DNA from: Pycnococcus provasolii
Lineage: Eukaryota > Chlorophyta > Pseudoscourfieldiophyceae > Pseudoscourfieldiales > Pycnococcaceae
Direction of reading: 5' to 3'
Assembly (NCBI GenBank): GCA_938743325.2
Contig: OW568861.1
Coordinates: 248,001-312,000, forward strand
DNA length: 64,000 nucleotides
Part shown: positions 7,611 through 16,486 of the stretch, piece after piece
Layout of the letters: each line of letters starts with the position of its first letter
How positions within the stretch are numbered: position 1 is the first letter of the stretch
The notes under the pieces: model-generated
Databases searched by the model: none
Told to the model about the DNA's origin: nothing
What the model saw: the letters and a program-made list of their open reading frames with translations, nothing else
Translations under genes and position numbers: made by a program

Positions 7611-9719
7611 TTACAAAGCCCAAGCGGCGCGCAGGTTGTCGCCATCTCTGGCCTCACCCTGGGCATCTTCGCCGTCTCTCCGATACTCGTCACGCATCTG
7701 GTGGTGCAATTCGGCGACAAGGTCACGCTCCGCCTTCAAACCCGCCTTGCAAGCCTCGGCGAGCGATTTCAACTCAGCTGCGTGTGTCGCGTGAATCTCG
7801 TTGAGCAGTTTGAGCTGACGAGCCTCGCGCTCCATCAGGCGCCGCGCCCGTTCTGCCGCATCCGCTGCCGCACTGTGGGGCGGAACAACGTGCGACATGA
7901 CCGTACTGCGCCCCGACGTAGCGCTTGCAGGCCGAGTGGCGCGCTTTGACGTCCTCGTCGCACCGAGCCCGTTTGCGACGAGGTTCTCGTAGGAGGCGAG
8001 GCGACTGACTTGCCAGTCAGGCATCGTCGTGGCTGACTCCGGCACGGCAGCCTGCGCGCCGCTTGAGCCCTCCGCGCTCGCACGTACCGCAGCATCCAAA
8101 CCTCGCTCGAAGAGCTTCGCGCCCATCTCCGCACAGGTTGTTTCGGCTTTTCTCAGCATGGCGCCCGTGCTGAGAGAAGTCTTGAGCGCAGCCTGAATGC
8201 TCGCCGCATCTTTCGTGCACTGCTCCAGAAGACTTCTCGTGATGCGCTCGCTTTCCACCGCATTGTGCTTGCGCGTCTGGGCGAGTGCCGTGCGAGCCTC
8301 CGCGAGATCGCGCATGCTGCGCTCGCGCGCTGCCGTGGCCTTTTTAACATTCTTTCGAACGGACGCCACCTCAGAGCTCAGGGAAGCGAGCTCCGCCTTG
8401 CCGGCGCGCAGTTCCGCCTTGGCATCTCTCGTCTCCGCCTTGAGTTGCTCCGCACGGGATCGCACGTGGCCCCATCGGTCGACGAGCGTTCGAATATCGT
8501 AGTTCACTTCCTGCCGTTCGTGGAGCTCCGTTGCAAGGCGGCGATTGTCAACCTGCAGCTCAGCAATCTTCGCGTTCTGCTCCACAGTCAGCGCTTTCTC
8601 GTGCTCTATGCCCTGATGCAGCGTGATGGTAGCCTGGCGGGTGGAAACCACCTCCTCGTGCAAGGCGACAAAGTCCTCGCTCGCGGCGTCCCGCTCACGC
8701 CTGCGCGCGTTCAGATCGTCGGTGAGCGTCGCTGTCGACGCGTCGAGCTCATCATACTCCGCCTTTGCAGAGTCATGGTGCTCCTGCAAACTCTTGAGCG
8801 ACGAGAGCAAGCCGTCATACTCGAGCTGCAGCGAGTTACGGCGCACCGCGAGCACGTCACCCTCCCTTCCAAGCTCCTTGCATCGCGCAAGGATGCCGCC
8901 ACGATCGCTCTCGTACGACTCAACCTGGGCACGATAATTCCGAAGCTCCTCCTCGCGTGCAACTTTCAACCTCGCCAGCTCGTCAATCTGCGCCTTCATG
9001 GTCTCGTTCGTTCGCTTCAAATCGGCCAGCTTGGAGGTGGTTTCCTCGATGTCCAGTCGAGCGCGCTCGCGCTCCTCCGCACTCTGCCTCATGAATGACT
9101 CATGCTGCTGCCGTGCCTCGAGCTGCTTCGCCGTCTCCTCGTCAACCTCTTTCTTGAGCCTGGTAGTATCCTGCTTTGCCTCGACAACGCGCTTCGCGAG
9201 GCGCTCTTGCTCTTGCAGCCCCTTGCGATTTCGCTCCACTTGTTCAGTGTTCTCGATCGACTCAACCTGGGCACGATAATTCCGAAGCTCCTCCTCGCGT
9301 GCAACTTTCAACCTCGCCAGCTCGTCAATCTGCGCCTTCATGGTCTCGTTCGTTCGCTTCAAATCGGCCAGCTTGGAGGTGGTTTCCTCGACGTCCAGTC
9401 GAGCGCGCTCGCGCTCCTCCGCACTCTGCCTCATGAATGACTCATGCTGCTGCCGTGCCTCGAGCTGCTTCGCCGTCTCCTCGTCAACCTCTTTCTTGAG
9501 CCTGGTAATATCCTGCTTTGCCTCGACAATGCGCTTCGCGAGGCGCTCTTGCAGTCCCTTGCGATTTCGCTCCACTTGTTCAATCTTCTGTTGGAGGCTA
9601 GGCACGACCTCCTCAAGCGTCTGCTTCAGCGTCTTCTCGAGGCACACAGGACAGTGGAGTACGTGCGAGTCCGCTGCGCCTGGCCCAGGGTGGGAGTCCA
9701 CGGAGGGATTGTGCGACAT
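7611..9719 (-). CDS. Long coiled-coil protein with an internal tandem duplication
   Basis: The frame from the ATG at 9719 gives about 702 residues, nearly all of them heptad-like Glu/Lys/Leu coiled coil. A CPVC pair near the N terminus (HCPVCLEK) is the only cysteine motif. The frame is open upstream of this ATG as a hydrophobic stretch (GFALALFLSLSIS) but reaches a stop without another ATG. A non-AUG start or an upstream exon could therefore add a signal peptide. Residues in the first third are duplicated in tandem (342 bp, 114 residues). The C-terminal 100 residues are less regular (KRATRPASATSGRS). The family is unknown; it may be structural or cytoskeletal. Confidence 0.75.
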   Translation of the reverse strand: MSHNPSVDSHPGPGAADSHVLHCPVCLEKTLKQTLEEVVPSLQQKIEQVERNRKGLQERLAKRIVEAKQDITRLKKEVDEETAKQLEARQQHESFMRQSAEERERARLDVEETTSKLADLKRTNETMKAQIDELARLKVAREEELRNYRAQVESIENTEQVERNRKGLQEQERLAKRVVEAKQDTTRLKKEVDEETAKQLEARQQHESFMRQSAEERERARLDIEETTSKLADLKRTNETMKAQIDELARLKVAREEELRNYRAQVESYESDRGGILARCKELGREGDVLAVRRNSLQLEYDGLLSSLKSLQEHHDSAKAEYDELDASTATLTDDLNARRRERDAASEDFVALHEEVVSTRQATITLHQGIEHEKALTVEQNAKIAELQVDNRRLATELHERQEVNYDIRTLVDRWGHVRSRAEQLKAETRDAKAELRAGKAELASLSSEVASVRKNVKKATAARERSMRDLAEARTALAQTRKHNAVESERITRSLLEQCTKDAASIQAALKTSLSTGAMLRKAETTCAEMGAKLFERGLDAAVRASAEGSSGAQAAVPESATTMPDWQVSRLASYENLVANGLGATRTSKRATRPASATSGRSTVMSHVVPPHSAAADAAERARRLMEREARQLKLLNEIHATHAAELKSLAEACKAGLKAERDLVAELHHQMRDEYRRDGEDAQGEARDGDNLRAAWAL
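8917..9600 (-). repeat. Direct duplication of 342 bp inside the coiled-coil gene
   Basis: The segment beginning gactcaacctgggcacgat at 8917 recurs at 9259, an offset of 342 bases or 114 codons. The two copies differ at few positions, for example Asp/Ile in LDVEE against LDIEE. The distal copy lacks two codons of a short Gln-Glu insertion. The duplication preserves the heptad phase and looks recent. Confidence 0.9.
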
Positions 9720-10737
9720 AGAGATGGATAGAGACAAGAAGAGTGCAAGTGCGAAACCACTTAAGGCACGGAGATGGAATGGAGCCAAAGGAAAGGGAAG
9801 TCAATACTTAAGGTCTTATGGACGCGTCATTCAGAAGGCAGAAGGCAGAAGTCAGCGGCCGGCGTTTCAGGTGACGGTGAAAGACCCCTCGGATGATCCC
9901 TTGCAGTCTTGCACACCGGCCGGCCGCGAGACCTGGTGGTCAGACCAGGCACCAGGTGACCTGACCAGGTGGCCGCGAGTGGTTCTTGCCAGAGCTTGCA
10001 AGCTTCGCGTTCGGGCTCATGAGTCTTGACCACCTTACTCAACGCATTGGATGAATGGATGCGACACCGGCGGCCGGCCGGTGCCCGGTGGATCCGGTGT
10101 GCAAGACCTGTGTGCAAGGCAGCAAGGGACCTGTGCAAGTGGGAGCCTTGGCAAGGGAGCCTTGGCAAGGGGGTCATTTTTTTCTAATGGTAAAAGTTTA
10201 GTCGGAGGTTTGGTACGGGTAGTTCTATCATAGGGTTAAAATTTACAGTAGGAGGAAAGAGAACGACTGTCAGACCGTTGTTCTGGAGACTGGAAAGTGG
10301 ACCTGTGGTAAAAAGGTAAAATTATCGTGTCCGCGTCATTTCTTCTACCGGCCAAAGACCCAAAGTTGCGCCTTGCAAGTGGCAAGTGGCAAGTAGGAAG
10401 GCCGAAGGCCGAAGGCACAAGGCACAAGTGGCAACTGGCAAGGTGCAAGGCGAGCTGCAAAGGCGAGCTGCAAGGAGCGAGATGCCGAAGACCTCTGCCG
10501 AAGCGGGCTGGCCTGATGCCTGACATGACACTGCACAGGACCTCTGCACAGGTGAAATTTCAAAAACGCGGCAACTGTCCTCTGCCAAAACTGGCACTGG
10601 GGGCGTTCTTCACGAGGAGGAATTCTTGGCGCAAAAGGGCTTGAACTCACCTACCGTGGAGCCCCCCCCTCCTTTGGCCCTTTCGACGCTAGACTTGACT
10701 TGTCAAAAAGACAACTTGCCAGTGTCGGGTCCTGGCC
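9720..10737. other. Spacer rich in short direct repeats
   Basis: This 1-kb spacer lies between two divergent genes and has no convincing reading frame. It is made of short, nested duplications: gagccttggcaagg twice (10140-10170), caagtggcaagtggcaagtagg (10376-10398), gccgaag and cacaagg doublets (10398-10432), and gcgagctgcaaag/gcgagctgcaagg (10450-10475). Near 9930-9975 there are interlaced inverted repeats of cctggt and accagg. I see no tRNA or mobile element in it. Confidence 0.5.
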
Positions 10738-12885
10738 ATGGCGCCCTTAAGCTCCTCTCAGTTCTCGCGGCCTTCTTCCTTTTTGTTCTCAGTTGCACTT
10801 GCACTGGTGGTCGTTCAGCTTTCTTGTGCTCAAGAAATCGGAAGTTGCCCACAACAGTACATCAAGCCTCAGACGGGACGATGCCACATACGCATTGGTG
10901 TCGTCGCGCAGTCGCTCTACGACGCGCCCACGGGAGGAACGACGTTGGACGCCATACAGCCCAAAAGCCTCGGTGCACTGCAAAAACTATACGCCGACCA
11001 CTTTGCAAGCCTGCCAAAGGATGGTACGCCGCTGCGATACACGTTCGACCAGCTCGACGCGTGCGCGTCAGGCAAGTTGCCGTGTCCCTTCCTGGGTTAT
11101 CACAACGACATGCACAAGCTCATTCTCCGCAGTATGCTCAACGCGACATACGACATCTATGTCTACTCCTCGTTCGGCGGCGCGCTCTACGGTACGCGCG
11201 TCAACGAGGTTGACGTTGCGTGGATTGGCGCCGTGCGAACAGCCTCGCGCGACACGTGCACGGACAAGTGCAAGCTGCTTCCGCAAAACACGTGGAGAAC
11301 AGGCGGCAACCTTACGTCGACGTTCGTGTGCTGCCTCGACTTTGGGCCGGCGTACTATGTTGGAGGGCTTTCTGTCCTGACCAAAAAGTCGACCGTTTCC
11401 GCCTCAATGGACCCGAGCTCGATCTTGAAGGTTTTCGATTTGAACCTCGTTCGCTACTGCATCTACTTTGCCGCAGCACTCGTATTTACCGCATATTTGT
11501 TCGTTTTCTACGAGCGCCAGCTCCCCAGGGCGTTCACGAGTGTGGTCGACAAGAAGTGGTCGCCAGTGGACGCTGAGAAGGGCGAGGCTTCACACTTGGC
11601 GGACGACCTGGGCCCGGAGATGGCCAAGGGTATGTACTGGGGCCTCGTCACCGCCACCAGTATCGGATACGGCGACATTGTGCCCGTCACGCCGCTCGGC
11701 CGACTTATGGCGATGATTTGGATGCTCGTGGGACTCGCCTTTTCCGGTATCCTCATCGGTTTCATAGGCTCCGGATTTGTCGAGCTTCGCGCCGAGGCGA
11801 AGGTGCCTACGAGCGTTGACGACCTGCGCGGCAAGAAGGTGTGCGTCGCCGACGGATACTACGAAGACTGGCTTAAGTCGAAAAACGCCGTCCTCACACA
11901 GGTCAAGTGCGGCGAGTTGACATCGTGCGTTTCCAAGCTGGAGAAGGACGAGTGCAATTATGTGCTGTACGAGAAGCAGTACCTGAGCAACTACTTCCGC
12001 TTGAACTTGATTAGCGCAGACGACTACATGACCAGCATGCCTTTCGAAATCATGGACCAGTCTCTCGCCTTTGCGGAAAGGTCTCCTCTGTGGCAGATCT
12101 TCAGCGCTGCCGTCATGAACATCCCGCAGGAGACGGCAGATACCCTAGCGAAAACATGGGTGGGCCACACGCCCCAGGAGACGTTCATCATCGACGAGAT
12201 CGATGGCGATGAAGTTACCGCGAAACTCGCAAACTGGGAAGTGCTTCTGGCTTATGTCACGTCAGGCGCGATTTTCGTCGTCTTGGTCATCTCGTTCTTC
12301 GTCTGGATGAGCAAAAGAAAGTCACAGCCCTCGACTTCCAGCGCCGACGAGAAGAAGGCGAGCGAGGAGGTGGACGAGACGGAAGTTAAGCTCACGGGCG
12401 TGACGTCGGAAACGAGCGAAGACATGAGCTCACTTTCGACCAAGCTCGAGTCAATACTTGGCAGCATAACGGAGAGATTGCAGGCGAACCAGGAGACCGC
12501 GATGGACTCGCTGAGAGAGGAGATGAAAATGGAGATAAAAGCTATGTCCAAGCTGGTAAACAGGTCGCCGGTGTCTTCACCAAAGCGGGGTAAGCGGTCG
12601 AAGTCGGATGACGACGAAGGCTCAGGCGCTGATCTTGGAGCCACAAGCGATGCGCTCGCAAAGTTGTCAGACGAGGTGACGTCGCTTCGCAAAACGCTCG
12701 ACGACAACACTGTCAGCACGCAGGACATGGCGTACCTCCTCACCAAGCAGGGGAATTCGCTTGAGGAGGTCACCGAGAAGGTGAGTCGATCAGAGATGCG
12801 CATGGACGAGTGGAACGTCATGCTCGCGGCTCAGGCTGAGGAGATTTCGGACCTCATGGAGCACGTGAACGATAAGTCGAAATGA
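10738..12885 (+). CDS. Ionotropic glutamate receptor-like channel with a potassium-type selectivity filter
   Basis: The protein has 715 residues. A signal peptide (1-31) is followed by a first ligand-binding lobe (about 48-225, beginning IRIGVVAQSL). A first membrane span (about 228-258) leads to a pore loop whose filter reads TATSIGYGDIVP (305-316). A second span (320-346) leads to a second lobe starting DLRGKKVCVADGYY (about 362), and a third span lies near 500-525. The order lobe, span, pore, span, lobe, span is that of ionotropic glutamate receptors, while GYGD is the filter of potassium channels, as in bacterial GluR0. The lobes have many Cys. The C terminus is a cytosolic, charged, coiled-coil tail. 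A potassium-selective ligand-gated channel at the plasma membrane is inferred; the ligand is unknown. Confidence 0.88.
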   Translation: MAPLSSSQFSRPSSFLFSVALALVVVQLSCAQEIGSCPQQYIKPQTGRCHIRIGVVAQSLYDAPTGGTTLDAIQPKSLGALQKLYADHFASLPKDGTPLRYTFDQLDACASGKLPCPFLGYHNDMHKLILRSMLNATYDIYVYSSFGGALYGTRVNEVDVAWIGAVRTASRDTCTDKCKLLPQNTWRTGGNLTSTFVCCLDFGPAYYVGGLSVLTKKSTVSASMDPSSILKVFDLNLVRYCIYFAAALVFTAYLFVFYERQLPRAFTSVVDKKWSPVDAEKGEASHLADDLGPEMAKGMYWGLVTATSIGYGDIVPVTPLGRLMAMIWMLVGLAFSGILIGFIGSGFVELRAEAKVPTSVDDLRGKKVCVADGYYEDWLKSKNAVLTQVKCGELTSCVSKLEKDECNYVLYEKQYLSNYFRLNLISADDYMTSMPFEIMDQSLAFAERSPLWQIFSAAVMNIPQETADTLAKTWVGHTPQETFIIDEIDGDEVTAKLANWEVLLAYVTSGAIFVVLVISFFVWMSKRKSQPSTSSADEKKASEEVDETEVKLTGVTSETSEDMSSLSTKLESILGSITERLQANQETAMDSLREEMKMEIKAMSKLVNRSPVSSPKRGKRSKSDDDEGSGADLGATSDALAKLSDEVTSLRKTLDDNTVSTQDMAYLLTKQGNSLEEVTEKVSRSEMRMDEWNVMLAAQAEEISDLMEHVNDKSK

Positions 12886-13018
12886 GAGATGAAACAACGG
12901 CAACACATAAGCGCCGCGTGCTCAACCGACGGGGAGAGATAAGCACAGGCGCGAACCACCTTTGGCGCAGAATGGCAATAAGAACGACTCTCAAGTTTTA
13001 CTAAAAAAATTGTTTTGC

Positions 13019-13903
13019 TCAGAGCGGCAGGTGGCGGCTGAGCAGTCCCTCGAAGCTTGCGTAGAGGTCCGCTCCTTCGCTGCCAAAGATCTCCTTGGCG
13101 CGGCCCAGCGCCTCCTCTCGCGTCTTGCGGTGCGCGTTCAGGTCCTTGATATTCTGCAGGAATGCGCTGAACTGCTCATAGCTGAGCCGCGCGCGCGCCC
13201 TCCTGAAGAACTCCTTGCCGTCGACGCGAGCGGGCGTGGTTGAGCCAATTCCTGCGTTCGGCGTCGCGCTCGCTGGCGCCGATGCAGGCGGGGGGGGCAT
13301 GTTAGGCGTCGACCCATATCCGGGCGTGTCGTGGTGGTGTCCAAGTGCACTTGCAGCGCCGCTGCCGTGGCTTTGCGTGTCGTTGTGCGACGCGTTCAGA
13401 ACGCTCTGCACGAGCCGCTCGGCGGCGTAGTCGGTGCCCAGCTCGTTCGCCATGGGCGCCCCGTAGTCCTTCTCGCGGATGACGTCCTCGTCATCTTGCA
13501 GGCTTTGCATGAGGTTGCGCTTGAATCCCTCGAGGCGCGCGACGTCGCGGTTGAGTTTCTTGACGGTTGCGATGAGACTGTTCTTCTCCGCCACGAGCTT
13601 CGCCTGTTCCTCCAGGCTCTGCCTGCACTTCTCCTGGTGCTCGCTCACCTCCACCTCCATCATGCTCACCTTGCGTTCGAGTGACTTGATCTGGCTATTT
13701 TTGGTGGTGAGCTGCTGGTTTAGCCCTCGCGCCTCCGCCTCCAGGTTCGCCACCTTCTGCGTGTACGCGAGCGCGGTGATTCGGTGCGCGAGGTCGAGTT
13801 GATCGTACGGGTCTTGTGGCAGCACAGCGAGCACCTCGCGTGGCAGGGCCTCGGCCGTGAGTCGCGCCGCGGGGGTGAGCATAGAGTCTTGGTGATACGC
13901 CAT
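13019..13903 (-). CDS. At4g15545-like coiled-coil protein
   Basis: This 294-residue protein starts at the ATG at 13903 (MAYHQDSML). The N-terminal EVLAVLPQDPYDQLDLAHRITALAY block matches the start of the plant family named after Arabidopsis At4g15545. A coiled coil (about 55-150) follows, with KLNRDVARLEGFKRNLMQSL, also typical. A Pro/Ala/Gly-rich linker leads to the conserved C-terminal block VDGKEFFRRARARLSYEQF, which continues to a closing LYASFEGLLSRHL. Length and domain order fit the family. Its biochemical role is not known to me. A longer in-frame upstream start at 13993 is not needed. Confidence 0.88.
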   Translation of the reverse strand: MAYHQDSMLTPAARLTAEALPREVLAVLPQDPYDQLDLAHRITALAYTQKVANLEAEARGLNQQLTTKNSQIKSLERKVSMMEVEVSEHQEKCRQSLEEQAKLVAEKNSLIATVKKLNRDVARLEGFKRNLMQSLQDDEDVIREKDYGAPMANELGTDYAAERLVQSVLNASHNDTQSHGSGAASALGHHHDTPGYGSTPNMPPPPASAPASATPNAGIGSTTPARVDGKEFFRRARARLSYEQFSAFLQNIKDLNAHRKTREEALGRAKEIFGSEGADLYASFEGLLSRHLPL

Positions 13904-14739
13904 GGCCAGAAGATGGCAAGCTCTCTCTGGGATTTTCAAGTTATTCGTGTTTTGATAAGGAGGTGGGAACGAGGTGGCCCTTGCAAGTTGCAATGAGCCC
14001 GACCTCCAGGGTCATCAGGCAGTCACTGTCAAGGCGTCGGCCTATGACCACCTTGCAAGCGAAACGCGAAGTCGCGAAAGAGGGGAAACATAAAGGTAGG
14101 TTGCACGACTGAGAATGCACGATCACTGAATGAATGCACGATCACTACTGTACAAAGTTTTTACTGATGCACTGATGAGTTCCTTTTGAAGTTTGAATTT
14201 TCTCCATGGAGGAGATCAAGCTTCCCTTCCATCCCTTCCCTTGAAACGAGCAATGCAAAATGATGGCAAGATGGCGGGAACGCGCGGAATTGGTAGTACA
14301 GTACTATGAACTACAGTCAGACAGTATGTAATAGACCCCTTGCTCTTGCCTTGCTCCAAAATTTTATAACGGGATATTCGGGGTTGGGCAACGAAAAAGG
14401 GATTTAAGGGTCCCCCGACCACTCGATGGACAGATTTCCCCGTTGTGGGGAGAGGGAATACCGGGGAGTTGCCGATGGGTTTCCCCGACCAAACTATGAT
14501 AAAAATACCGGGTTCTTAACAGGTTTCCCCGTTATAGACGGGCGAAAATTGATGGCCTTGGGGCAAACACTGTGCGTTGATCTCACGTTTCCGAAGCTGC
14601 GCTCTCCTTTCTCGCCCGCCCGACCGCCACCTCTCCGACCGCCATCAGCTCTCGGTCGCGACACCGCAGAGCACTTGACGCCTTAACCGCCTCACAGCAC
14701 AGCTGAGGGTCTGGCCCTAACCCTAGGTACTCGGCACGA
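13904..14739. other. Divergent spacer with promoter-type motifs
   Basis: There are 836 bases between divergent genes. TACTGTAC lies at 14146-14153 and GTACAGTAC at 14296-14304. A stretch at 14362-14536 contains repeated ccccg/cgggg words and imperfect inverted ends (tataacggg and cccgttata), perhaps a decayed element. Two telomere-type units (ccctaaccctagg) end about 15 bases before the ATG at 14740. No gene is supported. Confidence 0.45.
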
Positions 14740-16443
14740 ATGCCGACACGACGTGGCCAAAAGGTGGCCGCGCGTCCTGCCATCCTCGTGGGTTTCGTGA
14801 CTCTCCTCGTCGTCGTGGCCGGTTTCGTTGCCCTGAATTGTCACAGCAACGCGCAGGTGATGATGCAAGACAGTGTGAGCAGGGCTATGGCGAGACGGCG
14901 TAAGCTCAAGTCAGCGTGGACAGGAGGTCGCCGCGCCATCAAACAGATGGACGTGCACGCAAACTTGGACGCAAAAGACGATGAAAAGGACGGCGACGGC
15001 GACGACGGCGATAGCGAGCCCGAGCCCACGGAACCCGAGGCGAGGTGCAGTCGCGCCGAGCAGCTACGCGTAGGCGCGGAACTCGACGAAGAGTGCAGCG
15101 CGCGGTGCGCCATATCGAGCGTCAAACGAAATCCAAGCGAGTGCCCTGCCGACGCGTGCGTGTGCTCGATCTGGACGTCGGCCGAGGAAGGTTTTGACGC
15201 GGAGGGAATCATCACGTCAAGCGACGAACGCTGTTACCTCTTCCGAGCCTACGACCGGGATAAGCACATGAGCGTGCTTCTGAACATCACGGGAGGCGGT
15301 GGCGGCGCGGGCGTGACGCTGCTCGCCAAAAGCGGAACGGGTGCAGAGTCAAAAAGACGCAAGCCAAAAGACGAGCGGTCGTCGGACTTTGTCATGAAAG
15401 CGACGGTGGATGCGACAACTGGAGTCGGCGTTGCGAACTACTCGCTCAGCCGCGATGAATGGCGCGTCAAGTCCATGAAGAGCTTCGATGAAGGCGAGTG
15501 GGTAGGTGAGTGGACCGTCTGCCTGTCCGCTACAAAGCGGACAGCAGGTGCCGTCGAGTATGCGCTGCGCGTGGCGCTCAGCGACTGCCCCATGTCCTCT
15601 GGCGCACGTGTCTGCTCCAACCTCGGAGTGTGCGAGTCAGCAGAGAGGCCATGCCTGCCTCCACTCGAAACGCATATGTGCAAAACGGACATGTGCACGT
15701 GCGGAAGCGCCGCAGGTCCGACGGAGCGCCTTGCCGAGGCAATCGCGGCGATGGCGCCGAATGGTACGACAGAGGGGAAATGGTACATCTCCACGTGGGC
15801 GGGAAAGCCTGAGAACGATGCATGCACGGAGATGGCATGGGTCGACGCACCATCACCTCCACCCGCTGTGCCAAGCCCTCCCGCTCCACCAATCCCGCCA
15901 CCGCTTCCGAGCCCGCCACCGCCTCCGAGCCCGCAGCAGCCATCGAGCCCGCCGCTGCCTCCCAGCCCGCCGCCTCCGAGCCCGCCGCCTCCCAGCCCGC
16001 CGCCTCCCAGCCCGCCACCTCCCGCCCCACTGCCGCCGCCTGACGCGGTCACTACCCGGGCACCCGTCTTTCCGGGCACCGATGCGCCGCCCCCTTCCCC
16101 ACCGCCTCCCCCATTCCCAGAGGGTGGTATACCGCACCACCACGGCGATATTCATGGCGGAGCCACGGGGCCCTCGACACCCAGCGAGCCACTTCCTCGG
16201 ACGCGAAAGGAAGGTCACAGCCTGTTCTTCTACGCGACGACGATGGTGGGAATGCTAACCACCGCTTATGTCGCGTTCCTCGCGTGGCAGTCGTACAATG
16301 GCCGCAACAATCATCAATCGCTCTTCAGCGCTCAAGGCGACGAAAGTGCGCTGGGCTACATGCGGAAGATGCCTTTCTTGAAGGAGGCAACAAAGGTGTT
16401 TGGCGGCAAAAAGGCGATGTCAAAGGAAATCGAATTGACATGA
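14740..16443 (+). CDS. Ser-Pro-rich (pherophorin-like) membrane protein
   Basis: The protein has 567 residues. A hydrophobic segment (about 14-33) acts as a signal peptide or anchor. An acidic linker and a Cys-rich ectodomain (about 100-385, with many paired Cys) follow. A Pro-rich spacer of SPPPP-type repeats (about 375-440) is the hallmark of hydroxyproline-rich glycoproteins of green-algal walls. A second membrane span (about 492-516) precedes a basic cytosolic tail. N-glycosylation sequons such as NITG and NYSL are present. It may link the cell surface or wall to the membrane. I do not see a canonical pherophorin domain with confidence, so the family name is tentative. It is convergent with the topoisomerase gene, with stops 43 bases apart. 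Confidence 0.75.
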   Translation: MPTRRGQKVAARPAILVGFVTLLVVVAGFVALNCHSNAQVMMQDSVSRAMARRRKLKSAWTGGRRAIKQMDVHANLDAKDDEKDGDGDDGDSEPEPTEPEARCSRAEQLRVGAELDEECSARCAISSVKRNPSECPADACVCSIWTSAEEGFDAEGIITSSDERCYLFRAYDRDKHMSVLLNITGGGGGAGVTLLAKSGTGAESKRRKPKDERSSDFVMKATVDATTGVGVANYSLSRDEWRVKSMKSFDEGEWVGEWTVCLSATKRTAGAVEYALRVALSDCPMSSGARVCSNLGVCESAERPCLPPLETHMCKTDMCTCGSAAGPTERLAEAIAAMAPNGTTEGKWYISTWAGKPENDACTEMAWVDAPSPPPAVPSPPAPPIPPPLPSPPPPPSPQQPSSPPLPPSPPPPSPPPPSPPPPSPPPPAPLPPPDAVTTRAPVFPGTDAPPPSPPPPPFPEGGIPHHHGDIHGGATGPSTPSEPLPRTRKEGHSLFFYATTMVGMLTTAYVAFLAWQSYNGRNNHQSLFSAQGDESALGYMRKMPFLKEATKVFGGKKAMSKEIELT

Positions 16444-16486
16444 TTTCTTAAATACAAATTTTATTCACATTACACATAGACACTTT

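Noticed and set aside
8265-9098. Leu/Arg-rich 277-codon frame on the plus strand
   Set aside because: It is antisense to the coiled-coil gene and repeats where that gene is duplicated; its composition is that of a coiled-coil shadow.
14362-14536. Possible decayed inverted-repeat element (tataacggg / cccgttata ends)
   Set aside because: Only nine bases pair well at the ends, no target duplication flanks it, and the interior arms do not align.
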